From contig OZ010787.1 in the NCBI GenBank assembly GCA_963932465.1, positions 13,628,926-13,692,925 on the forward strand: a stretch of 64,000 nucleotides of DNA, written 5' to 3'. Shown piece by piece: positions 23,998 through 35,110 of the stretch. Origin of the DNA: Maratus speciosus. Lineage: Eukaryota; Arthropoda; Arachnida; Araneae; Salticidae. Made by a program: the position numbers and the translations under genes. Under the pieces are notes generated by a model, which was not told the origin of the DNA, searched no databases, and worked only from the letters and a program-made list of their open reading frames with translations. Numbering within the stretch: the stretch's first letter is position 1; each line of letters starts with the position of its first letter.

Positions 23998-25131
23998 GTC
24001 TAAACCCTATTACGCTTGCAGTTTGACTCTTTGGGGAGCCGTAAGGTAAATTTCTACAAAGCAACAAAGCGAAAAATGTCCCACAGCTCTTGGAATGCAA
24101 GAAAAAATGTCTTTATAATTGAATTTTTTGTTTAAATTGTTTTGTTTGAATTGAGAAGTTTTAGGGATGGGTGTTTGTTAGGTTATGGTCTATTCTAACA
24201 AAATTTTTTTTTTTAAATGAGGTAAAAAAAAAGTTTGGAAGTTTAATGTGTCGATCAGGGTGTCCAGTCAATTGTGCTAGGTCGTGCAAATATTTTTCCA
24301 GGCCGGGCATTGCCCGACCTGGCCCCCACCTAGCTACGGGCCTGGTGGGCGTGCATGGCAGCATCAGGACTAGGTAATTTGGTATTTATTGATATCAAAA
24401 TGAATCGTGATCTTATTTAAATTTATTTTAAAAGACAATTTAAATCCGCCAAAATTTTGTTATGGGAAACAACCTTTTTAAAAATCAAGATAACGATCCT
24501 AAGCACACGGATCTCAACGTTCGCCTCTGGTGTCTAATTGTCCATAAGTCCTGAAAACACCATCTCAATCACCTGAATTAGACCCAATAGAACATATCTG
24601 GAGAGAACTGGAGGTTAGAGTACGAAGACACGACATTGAAACGAAAAGCGAACTAAAAACAGTAATGATCGACGAATCGATAAACATTGATGCAGAAGTT
24701 ACAAAAAAACTAGTGAAACCTATTTCCAGACGTTTAAAAGCTGTTGTGTATACTAAAGGATATCCTAGTAAGTACTAATTTAACGAAATATTACAATATT
24801 TATGTAGAATTTTATAATATGTAGAATAATATGTAGAATCTTTATAATATGTAGAATTTTTTTTAAGTGCTCGAAGACTTTTGTGAGGCAACTGTTTTTT
24901 TGTAATTTTCTTATTATTGATATCTTCAAAATAACGTTGTACTATGTTTTAAAGATATTTTATGTAGTTTTGTTAAGAATAAATTATAGATCTTATTATT
25001 AAATACCCATTCTGAAATATTAATTTAAATTAATGGATAGAGCACTATTTTATTGAAATTCTTAAATGTACGAACACTTTAAGGAGCTACTGTAAATGAC
25101 TTCAACAATAAAAAAAAATCTTTTCTTAAAA

Positions 25132-25137
25132 TTTATT
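25132..25137 (-). promoter_or_regulatory. Polyadenylation signal AATAAA of the Mitf gene
   Basis: TTTATT on the plus strand gives AATAAA on the gene strand, about 55 nt downstream of the stop codon at 25193. No other candidate is closer. Confidence 0.55.
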
Positions 25138-25192
25138 TTATCATAGTCATATTGTTATATACATTGTGAATGAAAGTTAACGTTTTAGTTTG

Positions 25193-25489
25193 TCATACTA
25201 GAATGAATTCTGGGAATATTGCTTCTTGATGTCCACAGAGCAAAGGATCATTGGCAGTGACGGGTCCATCATCATCATCGTCAATCAGATCTTCATAGTC
25301 TCTAAAAGGACTGCTCATAGATGCCCCAGAACTTGGACTTGTAGGTGGAGTCGTTGATGTTAAATTGTGATTATGATCTTTTAGTGTCATTTCTTGTTCC
25401 TGGCTGACAGTTGATTCTATTGTTAATTTACAAGAGTCTGACTGGCTTTGAAATGGAATACCATGCAATCGCAAAACAGATTCAAGTTC
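25193..25489 (-). CDS. Mitf: Mitf/TFEB-like factor, last coding exon
   Basis: Terminal coding exon of a MiT/TFE bHLH-leucine-zipper transcription factor, the family that controls lysosome and (in vertebrates) pigment-cell genes by binding E-box/CLEAR sites. The acceptor is TTTTTTATTGCAG|GAACTTG and the stop is at 25195-25193; 98 codons. It starts ELESVLRLHGIPFQ, which aligns with the ELEMQARVHGLP of vertebrate MITF/TFE3 just after the same exon junction. The rest is a low-complexity acidic tail: a T/S/P-rich stretch, then DYEDLIDDDDDG and DPLLCG, the latter like the conserved DPLLS near the C-terminus of MITF/TFEB. Joins 38833-38980 in phase 0. Orthology is inferred from motif and exon-structure agreement. 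Confidence 0.9.
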   Translation of the reverse strand, partial: ELESVLRLHGIPFQSQSDSCKLTIESTVSQEQEMTLKDHNHNLTSTTPPTSPSSGASMSSPFRDYEDLIDDDDDGPVTANDPLLCGHQEAIFPEFILV

Positions 25490-25924
25490 CTGCAATAAAA
25501 AAATGTAATTTTTAAGCTTTATTTGTAATCAAGGAATTTAAAAATGTATTTTAATCTATGAATGTTACCCAATAAAGAATTATAATACTGTAAAATTGAT
25601 AAAAGTCTCGAATTGTTTTCTTTATTGGCTGAATTTATAACAATATTTTCTTATATACTGATAAACCAAACATTATAAGCACCATTTTACGGTAAGGATA
25701 TGCTCATGAGCATGAATTAGATAGAAGAGACAATGTGGGAATGGTATTTGAGGATTTGTGGGGAAAATGAATTATCACTTTGTGAAATAAGCGTATGTGT
25801 AATCGGAAAGGCTGTTGAAGGACTTTAATTAAGATTAGATTGGGATGTCACGATAGCTGAAAAGACGTATCTGTTATAATATTGTACAACTTATATCGTG
25901 TGCTTCTGGACTACTGTTGTTAGG

Positions 25925-26720
25925 AAATTTTAAATATGGAACACTGATGTTGAAGAGGACAGCAGGCGGCAAGACATATTGGACGTACACACCTGACGGA
26001 AAATTGTGAACTTTGCAGACTCTTTCGCTTGGAGTAGGAAAAGAGGCCTATTCCAGTGATTCAACTTACAGATGACTAGAATGAAGGCTCCTCTGTTAAC
26101 AAAGCATCGTCGACGTGTATATGAGTTCATTAGATCCATGATCATCACAATTGGATCGCGCAACAATCGAAGTGAATTAACTTATCTGATGAGTCCCTAT
26201 TGCATTTGCACGACGTCGATGGTCGCGCCAAAGTACACCGTCTTCCAGGTGACCAGTTGTTTCATGTGAGTATCGAGGGTCGTACACTAGCCAGCTTTGA
26301 ATACAAAGTGTTTTAAGTGATATTCACATGACGGGGCTCAAGAACTGGCGATTGTTGTAAAAATAAATCACCATGAAAGCTGCGGACTATTTGAACATAA
26401 TTTCCTACAAAGTACATTCTTTTAATATATCTGTCTTACCCCACCAGAGATTAAGTTTTACAGCAAGACAACATACCTTGTGACAATGTCCACAATGCGA
26501 GACGTTTTTTATGAAGAACATAATGATGAGTTCCAGTTGCTGTCTACCTATTTAATATATCGGATATTCATAATAAAGAACATATTTGGGATTTTATGGA
26601 GTTACAGCTTTTAGCTTACAAAACACCTATCGCTATCTTGGAAAACAATATACTCTTTGCCTGAAAATCTAGACGATATTTCTTCCGGATGAGTGGGATT
26701 CCTTCTCCAGGCACTGGTAA
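25925..26720 (+). pseudogene. Decayed Tc1-like transposase in Mitf intron
   Basis: Scattered conserved blocks in shifting frames. LSDESLLHLHDVDGRAKVHR, with the first catalytic aspartate, is near 26187-26250. LPGDQLFHVSIEGRT follows. QQDNIPCDNVHNARRF is near 26463-26510 (second aspartate), and KEHIWDFME near 26575-26600 holds the glutamate. Many stops and indels separate them. No terminal repeats were identified. Its orientation is opposite to the Mitf gene. Confidence 0.7.
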
Positions 26721-27629
26721 AATCAATGTCATGATTGATAGGTCGCTGCTGTTTTACATATAAGTGAAGCAGAAAAATATGAATGAGTGTGGTTAAAATG
26801 TTTTGTATTATCAGTATGTAAATAACTGAAATTTTATATCGGTACCTGAAGTAATTAAAGTTTTTTCTTCAAAATATTAAAATTTAAAGTATATTTTACA
26901 ATGTGTTTGTAAATGCATCTGTAAGTGACGAATTCTAAAAGAATTATCGAATTATTATAACTTCATATCATACTGAAATATGAAAGAATTGTAATCTGAT
27001 TTGCTTCTATTGTCTGCATTTGTTTACTTCGCTTCTTTTTATGGATGGAATCTTTAATCAACGTTATTCCAATGTTCTTCCATTTTTACAAACTTCAGTG
27101 TATAAAAAATAATAAAGCTTTTACCTTAAACAATATCCAGATCTCTCCTTTTCTTTTCTAGAAATTTTTTAGAAACCAGATGTTATAAGATACCCAGAAA
27201 GCAGTAATTTAGAGTGTGTAAATCTTGATATTTTGATATTGTGACAAATTCTAATGAGTGTGTGTGTAGTTAACAGTCCGTACTGCAATGAAAGGCATGG
27301 ATTTTGGGAGGACTTTTGGTGGGGAAGTAACCCACATTCTTGATTCTATCCTAAGAAAACACTGATAATCTTACACAACCATTACAATAGGACCACACAA
27401 AATCAAAACCGTGAACTTTGGCAGGTGAGCTCCTTATATTTGCGGCCAGCACACTGACCACTGAAAGTAACACAAAGAAAGCGTCTTTATTCTAAAGCTT
27501 GTCTTTCATCCATTATGAGAAATATTTAATTTCTATTTATACAAAATTTACAGTATCATCGGTAACGAGTTGAGAAGTTGTAAACTACGGAATTATTTTA
27601 GGGCCGTTCCCTAAAGTATTCGTCTAAAA
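26721..27629. other. Mitf intron, no gene or element recognised
   Basis: AT-rich sequence without coding or clear repeat structure. Confidence 0.5.
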
Positions 27630-27700
27630 CAGTGTTTCTCAACCTTTTTTATCTTACAGCGGACTACCACTCAAGTTAAACTTCCGCAAAGTACTAAAAT
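27630..27700. mobile_element. hAT left-end fragment (CAGTGTTTCTCAACC)
   Basis: CAGTGTTTCTCAACCTTTTT followed by CAGCGGACTACCACTC. Same terminus family as 13400-13519. No right end or duplication of GTCTAAAA was found nearby. Confidence 0.5.
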
Positions 27701-27811
27701 TATAATGAATAAATAAAAAAAAAACATTAATTTATATAGTTGTTCTTTTCTACCACATTTCTCATTTCTGGTAAATCCTCATTTTCTGTAAAAATCAAAT
27801 TTTCTAACGTA

Positions 27812-28905
27812 CAGTCGTGGAAAAAAAAAGTAAACTTCCCTTACTAACTCTGTAAGAAATTGTTGTAGAAGAAAGTTACTGGTACCAAACGATTGGAAAT
27901 AAAGTCTACTTTGGAATAATGTATATAAAATTTACTAAGGGGGCCATCTTACATATCAAAATGAACTCAATTTTTCCCCCCAATAGCAATACCCAAGTTT
28001 GACACCATAAATAAATTCTGAACCTTTCAATTAGCCTAAAAACAAATTTTCATGAAATTCGTACGATTGCTTTCAGAGAAAATAATTATTTTAAAATGAG
28101 CCTATTTTAGGAGCTGTATCCAAATTGAAGTTCGTTACTCGATTTTTGAAATGCTGGAGAATGGCTATATCACTTCTATTAATCTGTTATTTCTTGCCAA
28201 TAGGGCCATTTCACTCGCTTAATATGTTTCGACTATTGCCAGCCCAAAGGTTTCAATAAAATGAGTAACACATATTTTTTTCAAATTATGCTTTTCTGCA
28301 TATCATAGACATAACCATTATTTTGACTTTTTTAATCATAATTCGAAAACTAGTTTGAAGAAAATTTTTAAATTGAGAATTCGCATAAAGCAGGACATAA
28401 AAAGTAAAAATCTATCAAAAAAAAATTGTAGGTTGTAATTCATATTTTTTTCGAATATTAATTTCATAATTCATATTATAAATTTTTTTAATTACAAATT
28501 CAATCTATTTATGTTAGGGTTTTTAGTATTGTAACTACATAGAATATTATCCCATTAGAATTATAATTTCAGGAGATATTAATAAGAATATGAAAATGTA
28601 ATTTTACATTAGAAGCTTCAAATTTTGAATGCTTATAATTAAAAACTATATCACCCAGATTACTTGAAATTTCGTTTCTAGGCAAAGTTTGAAGAGAAGA
28701 TTTAAAATATATTGTCAAAATTGGGTGTTGACATTGAACAAACAAAGTTTGATCTGGTTTTGAATTGTAGATGGACCCCTAAGCAAATTTTATATACATC
28801 ATTTAAAAGAAGACTTTATTTCTAATCATTTGGAACCGGTAAGTTTTTTCTATTGTAATTAGTTGCAGAGTTAGTACAGGGGGTTTACATTTTTTCCCAT
28901 GACTA
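27812..28905. mobile_element. CAGTCGTGG foldback element, copy 3
   Basis: TA|CAGTCGTGGAAAAAAAAAG at the left, TTTTTTCCCATGACTA|TA at the right (last base of the inverted repeat changed). The inner arms pair as in 13743-15022 (GGTACCAAACGATTGGAAAT against ATTTCTAATCATTTGGAACC). It lies in the Mitf intron. Confidence 0.8.
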
Positions 28906-30440
28906 TACATATACATGAAAGGCATTTCTCTTCTAATCTGGAGAGGTTAAATTTTGGTTGGCTGTTGTAATCTTTAAAAAAATAAAATATAAAGTTTGTA
29001 AAATTTCTTCAGTACTATTTTTGTCTTGAATACACGATATCACTACTTCAACCATTTCTAATGTATTTTATATTAGCCCCCGGTACGGTGTGCTATTTCT
29101 TTCTCCCAGCTTATTTTGTCTAAAAAAATAACGTTACCTTACAGACACCAATGTTTTATACATTTATTATTTTTTTTTATTATTTAATTGTGATTTATCG
29201 TCGGTTTTTCGGGTGCTGTTTCACCTATTTATTCCTGTGTTCGGATACAGAAAGATCTACATATTCAAATTGTTTATTTCATTTAAAGCTGTCTTTTATA
29301 CATTATTTTTTAGCCCCCGTGTGATGTCGATCACATATTTTTGTCTTAAATTCCGTACGAAACATTAATTATTAAACTTCATAGCTTTTTATCAGTGACT
29401 CATTTTCTTCTGAAAATGAATCCATTTTCTAACATTAAACATTCTTTCTTTTTTTGTATTTTATTTTAATTCTTTAGTGAAGGCAAAGAAATGATTGTAA
29501 ATTAATTTAGCAAACCGTTACTTGGTTGGTAAAAAATAGATGCATTTGATTTCCCGGTGATATATTATGCTTTTGTTTACTTTATGCTATAATATTAATT
29601 TAGTAGTTCCAAATGTAACGCATTTCAAGTAATCTGTTTATATTAATCTCACGCCGGATAAATCAACTGGTATCATTTCTTTCTGCAATTCAAAATTACG
29701 TTATGCATTAATCATAGGATAACTTGTAATTTCCTTTTATGAGAACCAATTCATAAATCAAAAAGTATAATTTAATTTATCAGTTGGTTTTCTGTTTTTA
29801 TTACTCTTAATCAAAATCATTTAATGATTTATTGAAAATGTTGTTCGATTATTTGATGAGGTAATAAATTATGTCATCAGATTTATTTCACTGGGATTTT
29901 TCATTTTCGCCAAATTGTGTCTTGTTTTTATGTTTTAGTGAAAGTTTGGCGTGTTTTAGCTGTTGTTATGCCAAATGAACAAAACTGTATTACACGGCTT
30001 TTTCGAGGCAGAATACTACTACAAAAATGTTGTAATGTAACAGAGATACCTCCCTGCTTTTAAAATTTCTAACCAGCTTTACCGCTGGTTGGTAACATGT
30101 AAGCAACATCAATAAAGCAAACATCCAGTTGTGCGTAAAGAACTTTGTCCTTATGATTTTATTAGAATTTCATGACTTTCTATGTTTTCAGCTTTGATTC
30201 GCCACGGGATCCGAGCTCATGGATTGGGTCCTTGCGAGCGCAATGTATCTACCTGATGCTTTCGCGGCTTTCTCCAAAATTTGTAGGTATGGGGGTTCTT
30301 CCCCATACCACACCCCGGTATGCTATTTCTTTCTCCCAGCTTATTTTGTGTCGTCTCCAAAAAATAATTTTGCGTTGTATACGCCAGCAATAAACAAAGC
30401 AGATGCATCATTGTACGATTAAATGCTCTATAGCAATTTT
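28906..30440. other. Mitf intron, mostly unassigned
   Basis: A short block GCTATTTCTTTCTCCCAGCTTATTTTG occurs twice, near 29091 and 30320, so at least part is repetitive. Nothing coding is supported. A CCATACC hairpin (GGTATGGGG / CCCCATACC) is at 30285-30311. Confidence 0.4.
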
Positions 30441-30824
30441 TTTAATTTCTAAGCATCGCACATTTTCAATTTTTATACCGTCGTATTGGGAAAAAAAAAG
30501 TACTTTTAAATGCAATTTGTTTGAAAACTGTATCTTCATTTATTTTTGAAATATTAATTTTTTTGTAGTTTTTAGCACCGTTTGTTTAATTTTGGCAACT
30601 AAGTACTCCATTTATATAGAAAGTAAAGGGAAAATAGTTGAAAAATAGCAATTATATCTTTTTGTTGAAATTTTCTCATAACAACCGAAAGAAAATGTAA
30701 TTAAAATACGTGCTATTTTGAAAAAATATAAACGAATAATTTCTGTTAAAACATATTTATACATAATTAAAAACATATTTGTTAAACAGCTATTATAAAC
30801 TATATTTAATTTTAAGTATCTGTA

Positions 30825-31275
30825 GACGCTTTCAGTGTGACGTCAGTCATGACGTTTTGGTTGGAAACTGACTCCAAACAAACGGTTGCTATGCGTCATT
30901 TCTTTTTAAATATAAATCGTGGAAAATATTACCAGTACATATCAAGTATTAAAACACTTAGATGTGAGATATAGATATAAGATATAGCTGCAACACACAA
31001 ACAAAATAGAAAATACAACATACAGGGCTCCCAAATGGTCCGCCAACTGAATACCAATAAATTTTAACAGAAAATTTTATGGTAGGTTTGCGCTAGAATT
31101 AATTTTCAAAGGTGGTTCCGGGGCGGTTTGTAAGAAAAATCTAAAAAGAAAAAAATTCTAAAATAATATTGATATTCAGTTGGCGGACCATTTGGGAGCC
31201 CTGAACATAGCAACCGTTTGTTTGGAGTCAGTTTCCAGCCAAAACGTCATGACTGACGTCACGACTGAAATCGTC
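30825..31275. mobile_element. MITE with GACG...TCAGTCATGACG arms, TA target
   Basis: Inverted arms of about 70 bp (GACGTCAGTCATGACGTTTT and onward to CAAACGGTTGCTATG) with TA on both sides (30823-30824, 31276-31277). The homologous repeat at 34060-34080 lacks it, giving the empty site. A second MITE is nested at 31023-31203. Confidence 0.85.
31023..31203. mobile_element. Palindromic MITE CAGGGCTCCC, 6-bp duplication
   Basis: A near-perfect 31-bp inverted repeat starts CAGGGCTCCCAAATGGTCCG and encloses 181 bp. AACATA flanks both ends (31017-31022, 31204-31209). It is nested in the previous MITE. Confidence 0.85.
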
Positions 31276-31948
31276 TATATTAATGTTACAAACAAATGAA
31301 TGCCTATGAATCATTAGATAGCCTTTTTTTGTCAAGTTTCTTTAATGACGGCATCTTTTTGCTGCATTTGTGTATTATTTTGCGATAGTGACATCCTATG
31401 CATGCTTTACTGCAGATGTTTAAGAGTGGATCGTAAATGTGGAATTCTTAAGGGAATGCGAATGACGTCATTTTACATAAAATAAAAGTGTGTGTTTTAA
31501 AAAATTGAAATATGTTTTGCACTATTTATATATACATATATTTTTCTTCATTGGGGGGCGACACTAAATTCTGAAAAGGCAGAATTCCTGTTTTCTAGTT
31601 TTTACCTTTTTTTTATTCCGAAATAATAATTTTTCTCTAAAATCATTCAATAAATCTGAGGTGAAACCATTTAAATTTTTTTTTCTCATACTCTCATAAG
31701 TAATATGAATACACTGAAGTAAACTTCCCAATGCAATTAAATGTAGAGATTAAACTAGACATATTTAGCGCGGCGCTGCACCGTGTTATTTTTTAAATTC
31801 ATTGACGATTTTCTGAGAGCGAGAGGTGATTCTGTTCCGAGGATTCCGCAAATTTAAGGCATTCAGATCCGAAAATTTAAAAAAGATCAATCATCAGTCC
31901 GAAGATTCGGACATATAAAAATCCTCATATTTATGTTTTAACGTAAAA

Positions 31949-32170
31949 GCCTCCTAATGGCTCTCAAAGCTGGCAAACGGGAGGTGCTGGGTTCGAACTC
32001 AATCGCGCCCGTCGGCCTAATTGTTCGGAGTTTTCCGTGGTTGAACCTTGGATTTCCTTGTGTTAATACGGGTTAGGTTCCCTTAGAAAGACCCCCACGG
32101 AGAGCACCCCCCTCCCCTTCGGGCCCATATCCCTCGTGTTGATAACTGGCCGTCATAAAAACACCTTTTG
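31949..32170 (+). mobile_element. tRNA-derived SINE, copy A
   Basis: A tRNA-like head with B box GGTGCTGGGTTCGAACTC, followed by GGAGTTTTCCGTGGTTG and TAATACGGGTTAGGTTCCC, ending near GATAACTGGCCGTCATAAA. An inverted second copy lies at 34798-35040. The body resembles SINEs I associate with spiders; that is memory, not a search. Ends are approximate. Confidence 0.75.
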
Positions 32171-32199
32171 TGGGAGCGGTTTTTATTCTTATTGTAGAT

Positions 32200-33008
32200 T
32201 AGTCATTATGATTGATTTGTTAATTCTGTATTGTATTTTTCTTGTGCAACATAAAGCTAATTAAGAGGAAAACTGACTTAAAAATTTTTATGGATTTAGA
32301 ATTTTTTACTATATTTAAAAAAAAAAAAAATGTTTCTTTTTGTTTTAGGTATAACTGAGAAACAACGCAATAATAAGAAGAAAGAACAAATGGAACCTGG
32401 ACTTCAAAATCGTGACAAACCTTATTTTGCAAGATTAATTTGACCATACAATATTAAAACTTCTTTTCTTTGTTTTTTTTTTACAATTTAACTAATATTT
32501 CTTTTATTTCTCTAAAACATAAATAAATAAATGTAAAAGGATTTCAAACCCTTTTAATCCCCTTAAGGGAGTACTTCACTCACGCGAAAACACACCCGCT
32601 CGCTAATGCTAATCCTACGGGAGAAATTTTTTTAAATATCTCGTTTTTATTTCAATATTTTAGATGATTTCTTTGTATTGGATAACTGAAATCTATCTCT
32701 ACAAAGGCCGTTTTTTACTTTTTCGGTTTTGTTTGTAGTTTTCTTTTTACGAGGATAATTTCACTTTCAAAATTGGTTCTGAAAGTGAAAGTATCCCAAT
32801 TAAAAGAACCTGTAAAAAAACAGCCTTTGTAGACATCGACCTCAGCTCTCCAATGCAATAATAATAATAATAATAATAACAATAATAATAACAATAATTT
32901 AAAAATATTGAAATGCAAACGTAATATTAAAAAAAAAAATCTCTCATTAGGATTTTGGTTTGAGTGAAGTAGCCTCTTAAGACGGCATTGAATAAAATAA
33001 GCAACCAT
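32200..33008. other. Mitf intron with AAT microsatellite, no gene
   Basis: Contains an (ATA)n/(ACA) run at 32858-32898. Nothing coding is supported. Confidence 0.5.
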
Positions 33009-33016
33009 CTGGCGTC

Positions 33017-33206
33017 TAGTGTTGCCAGGTGTCCCGCGTAAATCGGGGCTCCAAATGCTCTTGACACCAGTATTTTAAAGTAATTTCTTTCGCCTTATCT
33101 AATGGCAAAATTATCTGCGATTATAGATGGCGAAATAAACGGTAAGAAATTGGTGGTGTCCATATCATTTGGAGCACTGATTTATGCGAGACACCTGGCA
33201 ATACTA
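33017..33206. mobile_element. hAT MITE TAGTGTTGCCAGGTGTC
   Basis: TAGTGTTGCCAGGTGTCCCG and GAGACACCTGGCAATACTA bound 190 bp. The flanks CTGGCGTC (33009-33016) and CTGACGTC (33207-33214) form an 8-bp duplication with one mismatch. Confidence 0.75.
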
Positions 33207-33229
33207 CTGACGTCTCACAGTAGAATTAA

Positions 33230-33529
33230 CCCCTTAACCTGCGATTTACGTCTCAACTGAGTGGGTCCAAAACGTAAACAGGATTGTGCAGCCTTCGAAA
33301 CATTCCACGGTTCGGCAAATCCATAGCTACCACTAAAATTTAATAGAGATTCTCACCTTATTTAATCATGAGATTTCGACGATTAAATAAGACAATATTT
33401 ACTATAAAATTTTAGTGGTAAGAAGAATTTACATTTGGCTCGATCATTGACTACGGGCTAGGCCCGTGATAATAAGTTTTGGCCCGAATACAAGACCACG
33501 AGTCTCACACGTTGTTGTAGATTAAGGGG
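33230..33529. mobile_element. TTAA-flanked MITE, longer relative of 14434-14644
   Basis: TTAA|CCCCTTAACCTGCGATTTAC and GTAGATTAAGGGG|TTAA (33226-33229, 33530-33533). The core CCACTAAAATTTAATAGAGA is shared with the smaller copy. Confidence 0.8.
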
Positions 33530-33579
33530 TTAAGAGTACTTAAATTTAATTACGAGCTGTTTAACCATTACAGCATTTT

Positions 33580-34425
33580 AGCCCCGACATGCTATTGCTT
33601 TCGGGCAACAATTAAAGTATCGTCCCTAAAAAATAACGTTCCGTTACATAAACCAGCCGTAAAACAAAGCAGATGTCTCATTGTACGGTTAAATCTTGAT
33701 AATCTCTACTGTAATTTTTTTTTACTTCTAAGCATCCCTCATTTTCAATTTTTACACCGTCGTATAGGGAAAAAATGTACTTTTAAATGCAATTTATTTG
33801 AAAACTGCATCTCAATTTATTTTCGAGCTATTAATTTTTTGGAGTTTTTAACACCGTTTCTGTAATGGTGGCAACTGAAGTACTCCATTTGTGTAGAAAA
33901 TAAAGGAAAAATAGTTGAAAAATAGTAGATTATTATATCTTTTTGTTGCCATTTTCCCATAACAACTGAAAAATTTTTTATTAAAATACATGCTATGTTG
34001 AAAAAAATATAAATGAATGATTTTTGATAAAACATAGAGCTATTATAAACTATATTTAATTTTAAGTATCCATATTAATGTTACAAACAAATCAAGGCAT
34101 ATGAATCATTAGATAGCCGATTTTTTTGTCGAGTTTCTTGTAGGACAACATCGGTTTTTGCTGGGGTTGTGTATTATTCTGAGATAGTGACTTGATGTGC
34201 ATACTTTTCTGTAGATGTTGTTTAAGACTGGATCGTAAATGTGGAATTCTTCAGTGGATGGCAATGACGTCATTTTATATAAAATAAAAAATAAAAGCGT
34301 GTATTTTAAGTCTTAAAATTGAAATAGATTTTGTACTATCTATCTATCTATCTATATATATATTTTTTTTCATCGGGTACGACACTAAATTCTGAAAAGC
34401 AGGATTCTTGTTTTCTAGTTATTAA
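33580..34425 (+). repeat. Interspersed repeat with CGTCGTAT module, copy B
   Basis: Second copy of 30440-31600 without the MITE; it continues to AAATTCTGAAAAGCAGGATTC. It includes a (TATC)n/(TA)n microsatellite near 34337-34365. The 34425-34715 stretch holds nothing recognisable. Confidence 0.6.
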
Positions 34426-34715
34426 ATACGTTTTTGCACTTGCAAGTTTTAGATTAATTAAAAAGAAAACGCTAAATGACTACTCATGCAGTAAAAGAAT
34501 GTGGCTGAATCGCAACCGATTATCACAACTATCATTAAACGGTTGGCAAGCACTCACTGAAGGATGTCGTGCTATTTAGGTGCCTGCGTGTTTAAATTTG
34601 CTTTGATACATTACCTCGTTTAACGAAATAAGAATTAAAAGAATTATGTATCATGAATGAATTTCGTTAAGAAATTCTAATGCTTCGAACAAAATTTCGC
34701 TGATAAGTAATTATG

Positions 34716-35110
34716 CATAGCTGCCAAATTTCACGCTTTCTTCTTACCACTAAAATTTAAAAGATAATTTTTACTTATTTAATCGATTAAATAAGGGCTG
34801 GTTGGTTGTGTTTATGACGGTCAATTATCAACACGAGGTATACAGGCCCTAAGGAAGGGGGAGGGAGCTCCGTGGAGATCTTTCTAAAGGAACCTAACCC
34901 GTATTTACGCATGGAAATCCAGGGTTCGTAGCAAACCACGAAAACTCCGAAAGATTTGGCCGATGGGCGCGATTGGGTTCGAACCCAGCACCTCCCGTCT
35001 ACCAGCTTCGAGAGTAGAACCTCTCGGTCACTGGTGGGGCCGATTAAACAAGGGAAAACGTTCTCTTAAAATTTAGTGGTAAGAAAAAAGCGTAAAAGTT
35101 GGCAGCTATG
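34716..35110. mobile_element. CATAGCTGCCAA MITE carrying a SINE insertion
   Basis: The termini CATAGCTGCCAAATTTCACG and CGTAAAAGTTGGCAGCTATG, with CTTACCACTAAAATTTAA arms, match the uninterrupted copy at 53178-53329. The middle is replaced by an inverted SINE. Confidence 0.8.
34798..35040 (-). mobile_element. tRNA-derived SINE, copy B, inside a MITE
   Basis: On the minus strand: GCCCCACCAGTGACCGAGAG head, GGTGCTGGGTTCGAACCC B box, and GACCGTCATAAACACAACC at the tail. A 14-bp duplication CGATTAAATAAGGG (34784-34797) and CGATTAAACAAGGG (35041-35054) differs at one base. Confidence 0.85.

Larger units (their letters stand above)
18057..24344. mobile_element. 6.3 kb hAT-family element inserted in the Tc1 transposase
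   Basis: CAGGCCCGTAGCTAG at the left and CTAGCTACGGGCCTG at the right, followed inward by related CCAGGTCGGGCAA blocks. A perfect 8-bp duplication GTGGGCGT lies at 18049-18056 and 24345-24352. No hAT transposase or BED finger was recognised inside; the interior is filled with other repeats, so it looks non-autonomous or thoroughly decayed. Confidence 0.9.
17214..24778 (+). pseudogene. Tc1-family DD34E transposase pseudogene, interrupted twice
   Basis: Transposase of the surrounding Tc1 element. It starts at ATG 17214 (MARSRKERTNSFRKFIIYHH, helix-turn-helix). A SINE interrupts it at 17346-17585. After that come the second DNA-binding part (around 17600-17880), the first catalytic aspartate in VLFADE near 17910-17925, and GDGGVLVWAS at about 18030-18055. 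A 6.3 kb hAT insertion follows. Reading resumes at 24348 with WACMAASGLGNLVFIDIKMN, the second aspartate in QDNDPKH near 24487-24507, and the glutamate in SPELDPIEHIWREL near 24560-24610; it stops at 24776-24778. Several frameshifts and stops are also present, so it is inactive even without the insertions. Spacing of the last two acidic residues fits DD34E. Confidence 0.9.
16866..25092 (+). mobile_element. Tc1-like transposon, split by nested insertions
   Basis: The left terminus CAGTGACTCTCAAAAGTATTC (followed by GTACG) matches the inverse of the right terminus, CAGTAGCTCCTTAAAGTGTTC (followed by GTAC). The right flank is TA; the left flank is CA, presumably a decayed TA. Removing the SINE and hAT insertions leaves about 1.7 kb, a normal Tc1 length. 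Its right end lies only about 40 bp past the Mitf polyadenylation signal. Confidence 0.9.
30440..31600 (+). repeat. Interspersed repeat with CGTCGTAT module, copy A
   Basis: Homologous to 33680-34425 over its full length apart from a MITE insertion (30825-31275). Shared landmarks: a CATTTTCAATTTTTAYACCG block, GTACTTTTAAATGCAATTT, a TGTTACAAACAAAT block, and at the end AAATTCTGAAAAG then CAGAATTC. The first module is also in the repeats at 1063 and 42041. Confidence 0.65.

Noticed and set aside
30172..30422. Overlapping 60-70 residue open frames on both strands
   Set aside because: No protein family recognised and part of the sequence recurs at 29091, so it is more likely repeat-derived.
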